A stretch of 64,000 bases of DNA from Lyngbya sp. HA4199-MV5 (GCA_019359375.1 JAHHHL010000025.1:26604-90603); one strand, 5' to 3'. Counted from the stretch's first letter, positions 45,060 through 54,474 are shown. The notes: generated from the sequence alone by a model not told the origin. Program-made: numbers and translations.

Positions 45060-45488
45060 ATGGCTATTCGTCTCAAGTCCGCAGAAACCACTGCAACCCA
45101 AAACAGTCGCCGCATGAAGACGCTTAAAACCGTTGCGATCGTAGGGGGTTGCATACTCTTAGGGATCAGCGGCTTGCTGGCAGTGACTAACCCTGGGCAA
45201 GCGGCTTACGACGAATTTGCGACACAAGCGGCGATCGCCTATTTAAAAGTAGAAGCGTGCGCCAAAGCGCCAACCGCCTTTGGTCTTCAAAAGCTTTGCC
45301 AGTCAGAACTAGAGGCTAATCAAGCTAAGATTAAGCAAATTATTCGCGACGGCACCCAGCGGCGCAACTTTGTCGTGTTCAGCCTCTACACGACTGATCT
45401 ATCCCTTAGTTCAGATTTGCCGTCTTATCATGTGGAAAGCGTCGGCGTGTTGGGGCAGTTTGTCCTCTATAAAACCCAAAAGCGCTAA
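45060..45488 (+). CDS. DUF4359-family protein
   Basis: A 142-residue protein with an N-terminal anchor or signal (LKTVAIVGGCILLGISGLLA, about 21-40), the DUF4359 region (about 45-142; TNPGQAAYDEFATQAAIAYL, then KLCQSELEANQAKIKQIIRD and NFVVFSLYTTDLS) and two Cys (about 77 and 90) that could form a disulfide outside the cytoplasm. The family is widespread in cyanobacteria; its function is unknown. The start may instead be the internal ATG at codon 19 (45114), which puts the hydrophobic segment at the N-terminus. Confidence 0.85.
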   Translation: MAIRLKSAETTATQNSRRMKTLKTVAIVGGCILLGISGLLAVTNPGQAAYDEFATQAAIAYLKVEACAKAPTAFGLQKLCQSELEANQAKIKQIIRDGTQRRNFVVFSLYTTDLSLSSDLPSYHVESVGVLGQFVLYKTQKR

Positions 45489-45552
45489 TAAGAAGGTGTC
45501 AGTCCTGAGCAAGTAAAACGCGGTGAAAGTATAGGAACTTAAAGTGAGGAAT

Positions 45553-46578
45553 CTATGAAAACCTCAGTGCTTGCTTAAGTTTGAACCAAGCCATTCTCAT
45601 GCGCCAAAATTTACTGCTTTCCATCGCCTTAATGCACGCTTGCAGGTGCGATCGTTCTTGTTGTTCTTGCATTAGCAATTGCTCAGTTTCTTGCTGTAAC
45701 CGCTCCATCGCACCAAACTGCTCACGTAAGGCTTCGTTTTCCTCTGCCATTGTTCTTAGCTGAAGCGGTTTGTTCCCCTCAGGCTCTAGCTGTATTGACG
45801 ATGGGGAAATAGCATGATCCACTGCTCGTAAGCTTACATAGAACTCGCATCCAGTTGTTTCATAAAACTGTATGACCTCGAACTGAAGCAAACCTAACTC
45901 AGCTAGTTCCCTCAGTAACTTAAAGAAGGAGTTGGGCGTAAACACCCAGCAATGCACATCATGATAAACGTCTGATTCAAAAGCGGACTTAGCAGCTACC
46001 TGCGCATCATTCAAAGAGTAATAACGAGTGAATTCTGCCGTTTCATCAACTTTCTTGCTCCATGTGTACTTACCTTCAAGATGAACAATAGAAGCAACAT
46101 GATCAAAAATTTGACGCGATGATGGCTTTTTTCGGCGACACAAATAGGCTTCAAACACATCAGAGAGCCGAGTTAACTGCCGTTCGTAGTCAAAACATTG
46201 TCGTTTATCTGGAACTGCAAGAGACAGAATGCCACCAGGCTTGAGAATCGCTCTGATTTCATTGAGCCAACCAATCAAATCAGGAACATGCTCAATGACG
46301 TGAGAAGCAATCAAGTAGTCAAACGGTTGCTTGTTTTGAGTAAGTTCTGCCAGACTTCTCTCGCCCCAAATGTAATCTACATCAACTATTTTGCTGATAT
46401 CAGTAGCCGGATCGTTGGCGTACTTTGCTTGCAAGTCTTCTGTAGAGGCATGGTCAATATAGTAAATCGAACCCATGTCACGCGTAACGATCGGATTAGT
46501 CAGTGGACCAATTTCAACCCCGACTTGATTGGCGGGAGTAATGTAATGTAAAAGCTTATCATTACGAGTTTTTGTCAT
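45553..46578 (-). CDS. Class I SAM methyltransferase with C-terminal coiled coil and SKFW tag
   Basis: A 341-residue protein. The Rossmann methyltransferase domain (about 15-255) has VGVEIGPLTNPIV (SAM loop), FDYLIASHVIEHVPDLIGWL and ILKPGGILSLAVPDKRQCFD, as in sugar or lipid-glycan methyltransferases. A helical coiled coil (about 270-317; QEQQERSHLQACIKAMES) leads into SSKFWRMRMAWFKLKQAL (321-338). The same SKFW tail follows a coiled coil in the fused glycosyltransferase (47859) and in the double methyltransferase (51163). It lies 335 bp from the next upstream gene, with a MITE candidate between, so it may be transcribed separately. Confidence 0.85.
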   Translation of the reverse strand: MTKTRNDKLLHYITPANQVGVEIGPLTNPIVTRDMGSIYYIDHASTEDLQAKYANDPATDISKIVDVDYIWGERSLAELTQNKQPFDYLIASHVIEHVPDLIGWLNEIRAILKPGGILSLAVPDKRQCFDYERQLTRLSDVFEAYLCRRKKPSSRQIFDHVASIVHLEGKYTWSKKVDETAEFTRYYSLNDAQVAAKSAFESDVYHDVHCWVFTPNSFFKLLRELAELGLLQFEVIQFYETTGCEFYVSLRAVDHAISPSSIQLEPEGNKPLQLRTMAEENEALREQFGAMERLQQETEQLLMQEQQERSHLQACIKAMESSKFWRMRMAWFKLKQALRFS

Positions 46579-46913
46579 GATTTTGAGTCGCTACAGAACC
46601 AGAAACTAAGCGGATGTCTAAAAAGCGTCAAATCAGTGGGCAACGGATTGAAAACCAATGAAGTGGGTCATCCATTTGAGCTTAAAGTTGTAAGCTATCC
46701 GTTTCATCCGCTACCGAGCGCACTTCTCAGACATCCTCTAACTAATGCAGTGTCAAGACTAGAAGTTAGGGTGGGCAACCTCTGAAAATGCTTGTTTGGC
46801 AGAACTTCTCAAATGTACTTAGTTTAAATTAAGCTGTCGCGTTGCCTGGATGCTATCTAGAGCGTTGGCTTAAGCTGTGAACTTTTGCTTAGCTTCTCTT
46901 TGCTTTCTTTGAA
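46579..46913. other. Intergenic region carrying the MITE candidate
   Basis: 335 bp between two methyltransferase genes. Apart from the 125-bp inverted-repeat element there is AT-rich sequence, which should hold the promoter of the 45553-46578 gene. No coding frame. Confidence 0.5.
46612..46736. mobile_element. MITE candidate
   Basis: GGATGTCTAAAAAG (46612-46625) matches the complement of CTTCTCAGACATCC (46723-46736) at 12 of 14 positions. The 125-bp interior has no coding frame and carries further partial dyads. CTAA flanks both ends one or two bases outside (46606-46609; 46738-46741), a possible target duplication. It separates two methyltransferase genes. No transposase is encoded, so mobilisation would be in trans. 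Confidence 0.5.
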
Positions 46914-47831
46914 TTAGCTCGAAGCCTTGCGACAACGTTTTGCAATCAGTGCCAAAGCAGGACCATTCTGGTGATCAGGTTGGTCAAAGTTGATTCCTAG
47001 AACCTCAAAGCCAAAGTATTCTAAGCATCGAATAATATCGGCACGCGTCATCCAGGCACTTATCGGTGCATTGCCTCCGCAGAAGCCGCTCCATGTTAGT
47101 GCAGTTTGATATTCCTGACGATAGAGCGTATGCTGAAAGCCCTCATAGTCGCTTTGAGTTGAATCGTTAAACTTAGGCAATAAAGATGGATTGGCGGCGA
47201 TGATTGCCGCATCGTAGTAATGCGTCCAGAGAAACAAATGCTCTAAACAATGCCGTGAGAGTAGAGCAATGAGTTCGGCTGGCTTTTGCATATGGTAGAG
47301 TACACCACTTGCAAGGCAAACTTGAAAACTTGGAGTATCTTCCTGGCGCAGAAATTCAATGAAGTCACCATAAAGAAAACGAGACCGTTTTAATTCAAAC
47401 AGCTCTTTGATGATTAACGATTTGAGAAAAGCATGGGTGTTGGACTCGATCGCAACGATCGAAGACGCACCTAGCTTCTCTAGCATATAAGTGTGACCGC
47501 CTTCTAAGGGACCAAGCTCCAAAACGTTTTTATCGACGACACCGCCAATCGTCTCGACCAACCAGTCTATACGAACATCACTGAATAGTTGAGCTGCGCC
47601 AGCGCTTAAATGAGCCAATGGCTCAGGTAAAACAGAAGACCACTCACCGTGAAAAATATCTAAGGCATTTTGCGGGCTCGGAGCTGAACTAATATATCGA
47701 TTAGTAACAGCTTGCTGAGGCGTAGTGAAAACTTGCTCTTGAGGAGCTATAGGGTCGGCAAGTAATAGTGGTTCAGCATCACTAAATTTGTCGCGTTTAG
47801 TCAGTAGATTGAAAACTTTTGAAAGCTTCAT
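46914..47831 (-). CDS. Class I SAM-dependent methyltransferase
   Basis: A 305-residue protein. Residues about 60-200 form a Rossmann methyltransferase: VLELGPLEGGHTYMLEKLGA (SAM-binding loop), SIVAIESNTHAFLKSLI and SFQVCLASGVLYHMQKPAEL. The region before (about 45-80) includes DIFHGEWSSVLPEPLA, as in DUF1698-like methyltransferases acting on carbohydrate or lipid-linked substrates. No signal or membrane segment. It starts 27 bp after the fused glycosyltransferase gene, on the same strand, so both belong to one operon with the genes at 51163 and 52960. The substrate is unknown. Confidence 0.82.
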   Translation of the reverse strand: MKLSKVFNLLTKRDKFSDAEPLLLADPIAPQEQVFTTPQQAVTNRYISSAPSPQNALDIFHGEWSSVLPEPLAHLSAGAAQLFSDVRIDWLVETIGGVVDKNVLELGPLEGGHTYMLEKLGASSIVAIESNTHAFLKSLIIKELFELKRSRFLYGDFIEFLRQEDTPSFQVCLASGVLYHMQKPAELIALLSRHCLEHLFLWTHYYDAAIIAANPSLLPKFNDSTQSDYEGFQHTLYRQEYQTALTWSGFCGGNAPISAWMTRADIIRCLEYFGFEVLGINFDQPDHQNGPALALIAKRCRKASS

Positions 47832-47858
47832 AAAAGTATTTCCTGATACACGGTTACT

Positions 47859-50800
47859 TCAATCTTTGATATTCAGACTGTAGTTTTCTATCTGCTTCGA
47901 CAAATTTGGATTGTAGCAAGGATCATGCTCAATCAAAGAATGCCATCGAAGCTGCATGTAGGCAATTTCTTTCCTGAATCTTACTTGCTTTTCTTCGGTA
48001 TCTTCAAAGCCTCGGCTTTTCGATTCGTAGTGATAGAGCTTGACATGCGGGAGGTAAATATTTCGATAGCCTTTCTCTACAAGCTTAAAGCAGAAGTCAA
48101 TATCGTTGAATGCGATCGCTAGTTGCTCTTCAAAGCCACCAACCGCCATAAAGGCATCGCGACGACACATTAAACAAGCAGCCGTAGCAGCAGAATAGTT
48201 ATTAACTGTTTGTATCTGGTTAAAGTAGCCGGGTTCGTCACTTGCAAGATACCGATGGCTGTGCCCAGCGACACCGCCAATGCCAGCTACGACACCAGCA
48301 TGTTGCAACGTATTGTCTGGGTAGAGCAACTGAACACCAACGGCTCCAATACTTGTCCTCTGCGCCTGTTCTACCATTGCATCAACCCAGTCTGATGTCA
48401 GAATCTCGGTATCATTGTTCAGAAAGAGTAAAAACTCTCCCTTTGCTTGATTCACCCCATAGTTGTTGAGCTTTGAGTAGTTAAAAGGAATATCTAGCGG
48501 ATAGCACTTAAACCGACCCGGCTGTTTTTTAAGCCAGCGATCGATCAGATCAGCCGTCTCTTGTTCAACACTGCCATTATCAATGATGATGACTTCATAG
48601 TTAGGATAAGTTGTCTCCTTAAAAATCGATTCAAGGCACTGATTGAGCGTTTGACTCAAATCTCTGGTTGGAATGATAATGCTGACCAGTTTGTAGTCTT
48701 CAATCTGGTATCGCACAATATAATGCCCCAAACATGTAGGGCTATCCAACAGTTTCCCAGGCGTGTCTCGCCGTTGGAGTGCTTCCGTTAAAGCCTTTCT
48801 AGCCGCTTGATGGGCATAAGGTTTCGCTTCCGTACTGCTTGCTGCTGAAACTGGAGTGAGTCTCCAGTGATACAGAATCTTGGGAATGTGAAAGATGTGG
48901 TCTGTCTTTTCGGTAAATCTGAGCGCCAGGTCGTAATCCTGGCTGCCTTCAAATCCTGGTCTAAAGCCTCCGATCGCCTCAAGCAACGATCGACGATACA
49001 CACCCAGGTGGCAGATATACATTCTTGATAAAAGCGAATCCGGGCACCAATCAGGCTTAAAGTAGGGATCTCGAAGTTCTTCTTGCTCGTCAATCTTATC
49101 TTCATCGGAATAAATCAAGTCTGCGTCTGGTTGGCGATTGATCAGCAACGCTACTTCATAAAGCGCATCGGGGGTTAAGAGATCATCATGATCTAGTAGC
49201 GCAACAAATTCACCTGTGGCTAGTTCTAAAGCAGAGTTGGAGCAATGAGAAATATGTCCATTGCTCGCGCGGAAAATGACTTTAATACGGCTATCTTGAG
49301 CCTGATAATACTCCAGGAGGGGACGAACATGGGGTGCTGTCGAAGCATCGTCTGCAATGCAAAGCTCCCAGTGGGGATAAATTTGATTGATCACAGAGTC
49401 GATCGCAGCGTGCAAAAATGCTTCCGGGGGATCATACACTGGCATCACTACACTAATGAGCGGCTTGTGAGCCATTAAATCAATTGTTTCAGCCAGTTTT
49501 TGTAAATCAATGGGTCGAGGCATAGACTGCTGCTGCCAAAGCTCATAGGGATCTTCTGGTGCTTTGACAACTTTTAATAGAGGCATCACGTCGTCGATCG
49601 TCGGCAAAGATGGCAACGTTTTGTCGATCGGCTCACGGTGAGGTGAACGCAATAGCCACGCTCGCACTTTTAGCAAGATCAGGCGAAATTGCCAAAATTT
49701 ACTGGTCTGCATCCATTGCACAACGGCAGAGACATGATCAAAGACCCTCTGGGTTTGGTGCAGTTGGTTTTGGGTTTGGTGCAGTTGGCTCTGGGTTTGA
49801 TGCAGTTGGTTCTGGGTTTGGTGCAGTTGGTTTTGCGTGAGCCGAAGCTGACTTTTGGTTGGGTAAAGCTGGCTTTGGAGCTGTTGATAGTCTACTTGCG
49901 TTTTTTGAAGCTTGTCTTTCAAGGCACCACACTGTGCCTTCAGTATGGAGACAATTGTGTCTTGATCGGAAATTTCTAAAAGATCAGGCTCTGGGAAAAA
50001 GCGTTCAATAATCTTGAGAATTTTTGGCGCAAGCACGTTAACATCATGATTCGCTTCAACCTTTCGCCGTGCTTGTTGACCGAGGCGATCGCGCAGTGCT
50101 GGTGAGCCTGAAAGCTCCAGAATTTTCTCTGCCATCACCTCAATATTCAAATAAGGGACGACAAAGCCACAGTCGTCTTCCACAAATTCCTTCATTCCTC
50201 CAGAGGCATCAAAACAAATAATTGGCTTGCCAAGAGAGGCGGCTTCTAGACAGACTAATGGGAATGGATCCTCGCGAGATACTAAAGCAAAGACATCAAA
50301 GGTAGCAAAATACCTTAATGGATCGGACTGTGAGCCAACAAAACGAATCGATGATTCCAGACCAAGCTGCCTGACATCGTTATACATGTCCTGAAAAAAC
50401 ACGCCTTCGGTCGGACCACCAACCCATAAAAAATAGAAAGGTGTCTCTGTTTTCAACCTATGAAGCGTAGACAAAAGCTGCACAAAGATATCTATGCCTT
50501 TTCGCAAGGTAATTGTTCCGCAGCCGCCCACAATAAAGGAGTTTTCAGGAATGTCTAGTTCGATACAAAGCTCTTGTCTGGCTTCAGCCAAGTTGACCGA
50601 AGCAGAACGAATAGGGATGTATTCGTAAATAACTTCTAGTTTTTTAGTCGGGATACTGTGATTGCGGACTAAATTTTCTTTGACTGCTTGCGAGGCAACA
50701 ATATAGTGATTAGTATGCTGCTTTACTTCTTCAAAAAGCTCAACGCTGAAGTAATGGCGTATGGTTTGTTCAAGTTCGTGAACGTGGGAAATAACTGGAC

Positions 50801-51095
50801 ATCGAAGCTGAGACAGTACTCTTAAGACTGCTCCATTAACAGTCGTATTTGAATAAATTAAACCAATATTATATCTCTCTAGCTGCTCTGCTAAAACGTC
50901 TTCCGAGAATCCTGCCTGGTTCAAAATGATGACCGGACCAACGGCTTCAAATTCTGCTACCAGCTCTCCTCCTTCGCGCAAGAGGATGAAAAATGGGAGC
51001 CGTGTGTTGTCACGAAGCCACCGTATAAAATGTAAAAGAACGATCGGCGCACCAGTGCGTGAAGCATCATGAGAAATAAACAGGATTCTTTTCAT
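47859..51095 (-). CDS. GT4-coiled-coil-GT2-GT2 fused glycosyltransferase
   Basis: A 1078-residue protein with three transferase domains. GT4 (about 1-370): MKRILFISHDASRTGAPIVL, VGGCGTITLRKGIDIFVQLL, VSREDPFPLVCLEAASLGKP. A coiled coil (about 385-455) is built of 7-residue units (QLHQTQNQLHQTQSQ) encoded by a 21-bp tandem repeat. Then QTSKFWQFRLILLKVRAWLL (463-482). First GT2 (about 525-745): PLISVVMPVYDPPEAFLHAA, ALLDHDDLLTPDAL, FEGSQDYDLALRFTEK. Second GT2 (about 805-1060): LVSIIIPTRDLSQTLNQCLE, LLFLNNDTEILTSDWV, FNDIDFCFKLVEKGYRN. It could transfer three sugars in succession on one chain, as in processive polysaccharide or O-antigen assembly. Genes on both sides encode methyltransferases, suggesting a methylated glycan. 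Codon use is more AT-rich than in the putA region. Confidence 0.93.
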   Translation of the reverse strand: MKRILFISHDASRTGAPIVLLHFIRWLRDNTRLPFFILLREGGELVAEFEAVGPVIILNQAGFSEDVLAEQLERYNIGLIYSNTTVNGAVLRVLSQLRCPVISHVHELEQTIRHYFSVELFEEVKQHTNHYIVASQAVKENLVRNHSIPTKKLEVIYEYIPIRSASVNLAEARQELCIELDIPENSFIVGGCGTITLRKGIDIFVQLLSTLHRLKTETPFYFLWVGGPTEGVFFQDMYNDVRQLGLESSIRFVGSQSDPLRYFATFDVFALVSREDPFPLVCLEAASLGKPIICFDASGGMKEFVEDDCGFVVPYLNIEVMAEKILELSGSPALRDRLGQQARRKVEANHDVNVLAPKILKIIERFFPEPDLLEISDQDTIVSILKAQCGALKDKLQKTQVDYQQLQSQLYPTKSQLRLTQNQLHQTQNQLHQTQSQLHQTQNQLHQTQRVFDHVSAVVQWMQTSKFWQFRLILLKVRAWLLRSPHREPIDKTLPSLPTIDDVMPLLKVVKAPEDPYELWQQQSMPRPIDLQKLAETIDLMAHKPLISVVMPVYDPPEAFLHAAIDSVINQIYPHWELCIADDASTAPHVRPLLEYYQAQDSRIKVIFRASNGHISHCSNSALELATGEFVALLDHDDLLTPDALYEVALLINRQPDADLIYSDEDKIDEQEELRDPYFKPDWCPDSLLSRMYICHLGVYRRSLLEAIGGFRPGFEGSQDYDLALRFTEKTDHIFHIPKILYHWRLTPVSAASSTEAKPYAHQAARKALTEALQRRDTPGKLLDSPTCLGHYIVRYQIEDYKLVSIIIPTRDLSQTLNQCLESIFKETTYPNYEVIIIDNGSVEQETADLIDRWLKKQPGRFKCYPLDIPFNYSKLNNYGVNQAKGEFLLFLNNDTEILTSDWVDAMVEQAQRTSIGAVGVQLLYPDNTLQHAGVVAGIGGVAGHSHRYLASDEPGYFNQIQTVNNYSAATAACLMCRRDAFMAVGGFEEQLAIAFNDIDFCFKLVEKGYRNIYLPHVKLYHYESKSRGFEDTEEKQVRFRKEIAYMQLRWHSLIEHDPCYNPNLSKQIENYSLNIKD
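49749..49835. repeat. 21-bp coding tandem repeat (heptad coil)
   Basis: Four near-identical 21-bp units, each containing GGTTTGGTGCAGTTGG or a one-base variant, encode QLHQTQN/S heptads on the minus strand. The repeat length keeps the frame, so copy number can vary and lengthen or shorten the coiled coil between the GT4 and GT2 parts. Confidence 0.8.
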
Positions 51096-51162
51096 ACAAT
51101 CAAAGCTCTACAGTAAATCTAGCTGTTTGCGTCCAGGCGCTCATCGGCTAATGCTAAACTCC

Positions 51163-52947
51163 TTAGCCATCAACTCTAAGACCTGCTTTTCGCTTCAGCC
51201 AAAACCATAACTTTCTGAGCTGCCAAAACTTACTGCTTTCCATTGCCTGAATCCGTTCATTAGCCGCAGCATTGAGCGTATGCAAGTGCGCCAGAGCGGC
51301 TTCAACCGATTGCACATGATGACGCAGTTGCTCTAAAGCTACTCTTAAAGCGCTCACGTTACAAAGCTCTTGCATCAATGTCTGATAAGCATGTTGAGAA
51401 AGGCTGAACTGGTTACCAATTAAAGACTCATCGACTCCAAGCACGGCGATGTAGTTATCTGCGTTTTCGATGGATGAAAGATGTTCTAAGTATTGCTTAG
51501 TGAAAAAATCAGATGCTAAAGGTTGGTGATGCGCTCCAAACTGTACATCCTTCAAACCAGGGCTATACGGCTTCATGATGCAGCTAGCGACCGTCAAATG
51601 TTGCCCTACAAAAATGCCCTCATTGAAGATTGACAAATATAAATCTCGAAATTCCGTGAATCTAAACTTATGGAGATGAAACTCACTCAAGCCTGGAGAG
51701 ACTCGATAATCATTGGGGCAGGAAATGAAAAGTTGTCCGCCGGGCTTGAGCAGTCGCCGCAATTCCAGAAGAAATTGCCTGGGGTTTTGTAGATGCTCAA
51801 TGGTTTCAAACGATACGATGACATCAAAAGATGCGTCTTCTAACGATCGTACATAATGCGCATCAGATTGTATAAAGCTTACTGACGGGTGCTGGTAAAA
51901 CTTAGAGGCAAATTGAATCGAACGCTCGTCAACATCAACACCCACCACTTGCTCGGCACCCTGAAGCGCCAGATAGCGCGAACCGTAGCCGCTACCACAG
52001 GAGATGTCTAGCACCCGCTTGCCTTGAACAAAAGTGGCTGCAAAGGCATAGCGGATCATGTGATCCACATTCCACAAGGATAGGTCTACTCCAGCCAGGG
52101 CAGGAATATATCGCTCTCCCGTGAAGTCGAGTTCACTAAGTTGATTTGATTGATCGTTTAGCTCTTCCACCAGCATGGTTTTAGAAGTCCTTTGATGAGA
52201 AAAAGATAGTTGATTCGTTTTGTTCGATCGAGTCAGTTCACTCGTCACCTGTGAGTGTAAAAAGAAGCTAGAATCTTCTGCTGGCTTTGTCGCAGTTGCC
52301 AGATAGGTCAAACATAGTCGTCGAGTCGGAAACGTCTGTTCAAGCCATAGGGCGGCTCGATTTAATCCACCGATTACCAGGTTCGCAAGGCGTTGATTCT
52401 TTGTTGACCAGCCAACGTAATACTCGTCAATAAGCATCTGAAATAAGACGGCAAACAACCCTTCTAAAGGGTGAATTTCAATCTCAATATAGCCAGCTTG
52501 TTCAAGCAAAGACCGCAAACCGTACTCAGTGTAGCGGTAAAAATCGATCGGTTCTTCGTGCAACCCCCAAACCATTGGCGCAGTCAAAATCAAGCTACCA
52601 CCAGATTTGAGTAAGCGATAGGCTTCCTTGAGCATGCGATCGGGAGTCACCAAATGCTCCAACACCTGAGTGGAGAGAATTGTATCAACCGAAGCATCTG
52701 GTAGCGGAATGCTGTAGCAATCTGCACCAAGATCAACATTTTCGACACCGGGTCGATCGATGCAAAGATATTCACTGACGTAGGCTTTAAACAAGTCCTC
52801 ATACCCGCGTACTGGTCCACTACCGATATCAATCATGCGTCCTTTAACGGTCGGAGCCAATTTTGATAGCGCCGCAATGATAGTCGAACGGGCAATATAG
52901 TGTCGCTCTTGAGGATGGGGGTTCAGATAATAATGAAAACCTTCCAT
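51163..52947 (-). CDS. Tandem class I methyltransferase with coiled coil and SKFW tag
   Basis: A 594-residue protein with two SAM-dependent methyltransferase domains. First (about 20-210): MIDIGSGPVRGYEDLF, SVDTILSTQVLEHLVTPDRM, LLKSGGSLILTAPMVWGLHE. Second (about 275-500): KRVLDISCGSGYGSRYLALQ, VVGVDVDERSIQFASKF, FDVIVSFETIEHLQNPRQFL. A coiled coil (about 530-567; RVALEQLRHHVQSVEAALAH) is followed by SSKFWQLRKLWFWLKRKAGL (571-590). Two domains in one chain may methylate two positions or one may be regulatory; both keep the SAM-binding glycines. Operon with the TylF-like gene 12 bp upstream and the fused glycosyltransferase 67 bp downstream. Confidence 0.87.
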   Translation of the reverse strand: MEGFHYYLNPHPQERHYIARSTIIAALSKLAPTVKGRMIDIGSGPVRGYEDLFKAYVSEYLCIDRPGVENVDLGADCYSIPLPDASVDTILSTQVLEHLVTPDRMLKEAYRLLKSGGSLILTAPMVWGLHEEPIDFYRYTEYGLRSLLEQAGYIEIEIHPLEGLFAVLFQMLIDEYYVGWSTKNQRLANLVIGGLNRAALWLEQTFPTRRLCLTYLATATKPAEDSSFFLHSQVTSELTRSNKTNQLSFSHQRTSKTMLVEELNDQSNQLSELDFTGERYIPALAGVDLSLWNVDHMIRYAFAATFVQGKRVLDISCGSGYGSRYLALQGAEQVVGVDVDERSIQFASKFYQHPSVSFIQSDAHYVRSLEDASFDVIVSFETIEHLQNPRQFLLELRRLLKPGGQLFISCPNDYRVSPGLSEFHLHKFRFTEFRDLYLSIFNEGIFVGQHLTVASCIMKPYSPGLKDVQFGAHHQPLASDFFTKQYLEHLSSIENADNYIAVLGVDESLIGNQFSLSQHAYQTLMQELCNVSALRVALEQLRHHVQSVEAALAHLHTLNAAANERIQAMESSKFWQLRKLWFWLKRKAGLRVDG

Positions 52948-52959
52948 TAATTTAAACTC

Positions 52960-53784
52960 TTAAGCCTCACGATACGCTTGCTTGATAATATAAGCTGAGG
53001 AAAAGTCGTGTACTGAACGAATACGATGGTTCAACCCGTTTTTGCCTAAGTATTCATGAACAGCAAAGGCGCAGCCGTCCCAATAGTAATAATCGTCAAT
53101 GATGATGATACCGTTTTCCGAAACCAGCGGATACAAGTTCTCAAGGCATACTTTCGTTGACTCATACCAGTCGCCATCAAGACGAAGAATGGCAATCTTG
53201 CGTTCAGGATGCTGTTGCACAAACTGAGGCACGGTTGTTTCAAACCAGCCTTTGTAAAAATTGACGGTGCTGTCCAAAATTCCTAGCTGGCTAAAGTTTT
53301 GCTGTACCAACGCTAAGGAAGCCGTACAGTTGTCAAAGTACCCAGGGCTATCCACGTCTTGTTGCCAGCGGCGCGCCATTGGACCGTCGATCGGCTGCAC
53401 AGGGGGCAGCCCCTCAAAACTATCAAAGAGGTGCAGTAACCGCTGTGATTGATGCTGTATTGCAATTTCAGTCAGCTTCATGGCAGCAGCACAGCCACCT
53501 TTCCAAACACCGCATTCCACAAAGTCTCCGGCAATTTGCTGTTGCATCACAGACTGAACCGCCTGAATCAAGTACTCAAGCCCTGCGTCGGGCACCATGC
53601 TGTAAGGGCGAATGGTTTGAATCATCTGCTCGACCTTAGAGCGCTCAGACACAGGCGGATCTGAGACCGATTGCGCCACGCTGCCAGCTACAGCATCAGT
53701 CACAGAAGGAGGCTCTGCGATCGCCGCTACACGTTCCCCTTGAAACGGTTTTTTCAAAAATCCAGGTAGATAATGACGCAACAT
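52960..53784 (-). CDS. TylF/MycF-family sugar O-methyltransferase
   Basis: A 274-residue SAM methyltransferase of the TylF (macrocin O-methyltransferase) family, which methylates hydroxyls of sugars in glycosylated natural products and in polysaccharide-linked glycans. GDFVECGVWKGGCAAAMKL (about 92-110) is the SAM loop, LFDSFEGLPPVQPIDGPM (about 127-145) a family signature, and RLDGDWYESTKVCLENLYP (about 205-224) with the IIIIDDYYYWDGC strand (about 230-243) carries the Mg-binding acids. Residues 1-60 are variable. First gene of the minus-strand glycan operon (53784 to 46914). Confidence 0.88.
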   Translation of the reverse strand: MLRHYLPGFLKKPFQGERVAAIAEPPSVTDAVAGSVAQSVSDPPVSERSKVEQMIQTIRPYSMVPDAGLEYLIQAVQSVMQQQIAGDFVECGVWKGGCAAAMKLTEIAIQHQSQRLLHLFDSFEGLPPVQPIDGPMARRWQQDVDSPGYFDNCTASLALVQQNFSQLGILDSTVNFYKGWFETTVPQFVQQHPERKIAILRLDGDWYESTKVCLENLYPLVSENGIIIIDDYYYWDGCAFAVHEYLGKNGLNHRIRSVHDFSSAYIIKQAYREA

Positions 53785-54474
53785 AAGCCTTTGACTAGCA
53801 GCTAAGCAACATAAAGACTCAACGTAACCACAGACTGAGAGCCGTTTTAGGCTTGAGTAAAATTTTAGGCTTGAGTAAGAGCAGTGCCAGATCGTCGCTG
53901 CTCACGCTCAAAACAAGGGGCGATCAAACCTGAAACCGCCGCCTTGCACCACCCTGAGGAGGCTATAGGCATCACGTTTGAGCAATGCAGCCTACAGATG
54001 CCTTACCGACAAATGCGCGACTGACAGATACGTTACTGACAGATGCCCTATTGGTGGAGAAGACGCAAAATCAGTAAAACAACCAGAGATTCAGACCAGA
54101 CCGATAGCTGTCATCACTCTGCCGAATCAAGGTCAAACAAGACATTAGCCCTAAACCTTGCCTAACGCAACCCCTAATCCTTTTACGACCACCACTGCTG
54201 ATCGTCAGCCACGCTCCTCGGTATCAAGCTTTACAGCGTAAGTGGTCTCGATGCTGCTGCCGTGCAGAAACAGCTCTGTTAGTACTTCCTGCGTTAAAAG
54301 TTCGGTATTCTGGCTGGTTTGACATGGGCTAAAGTGCAGTACAGTGGTTGGCTGATTAGATTTGTCTTAGCCTTTTACAAGTCAAGGTCATCTTACGTCT
54401 CCACAATCGTTTTCAGATAAACATTTTCAGGATAAAATCACGCCTCCTCATTTATCCAATATCCAAATTTAAGA
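53785..54474. other. Intergenic region with short direct repeats
   Basis: 690 bp between the divergent TylF-like and PAS-receptor genes. TTTTAGGCTTGAGTAA occurs at 53845-53860 and 53863-53878, and ACTGACAGATRCGTTACT-like units occur three times near 54005-54050. No coding frame recognised. Promoters of both flanking units are expected here. Confidence 0.5.

Noticed and set aside
49749..49835. CRISPR-like regular repeats
   Set aside because: The 21-bp units are contiguous without spacers, lie in frame inside a gene and encode a heptad coiled coil.
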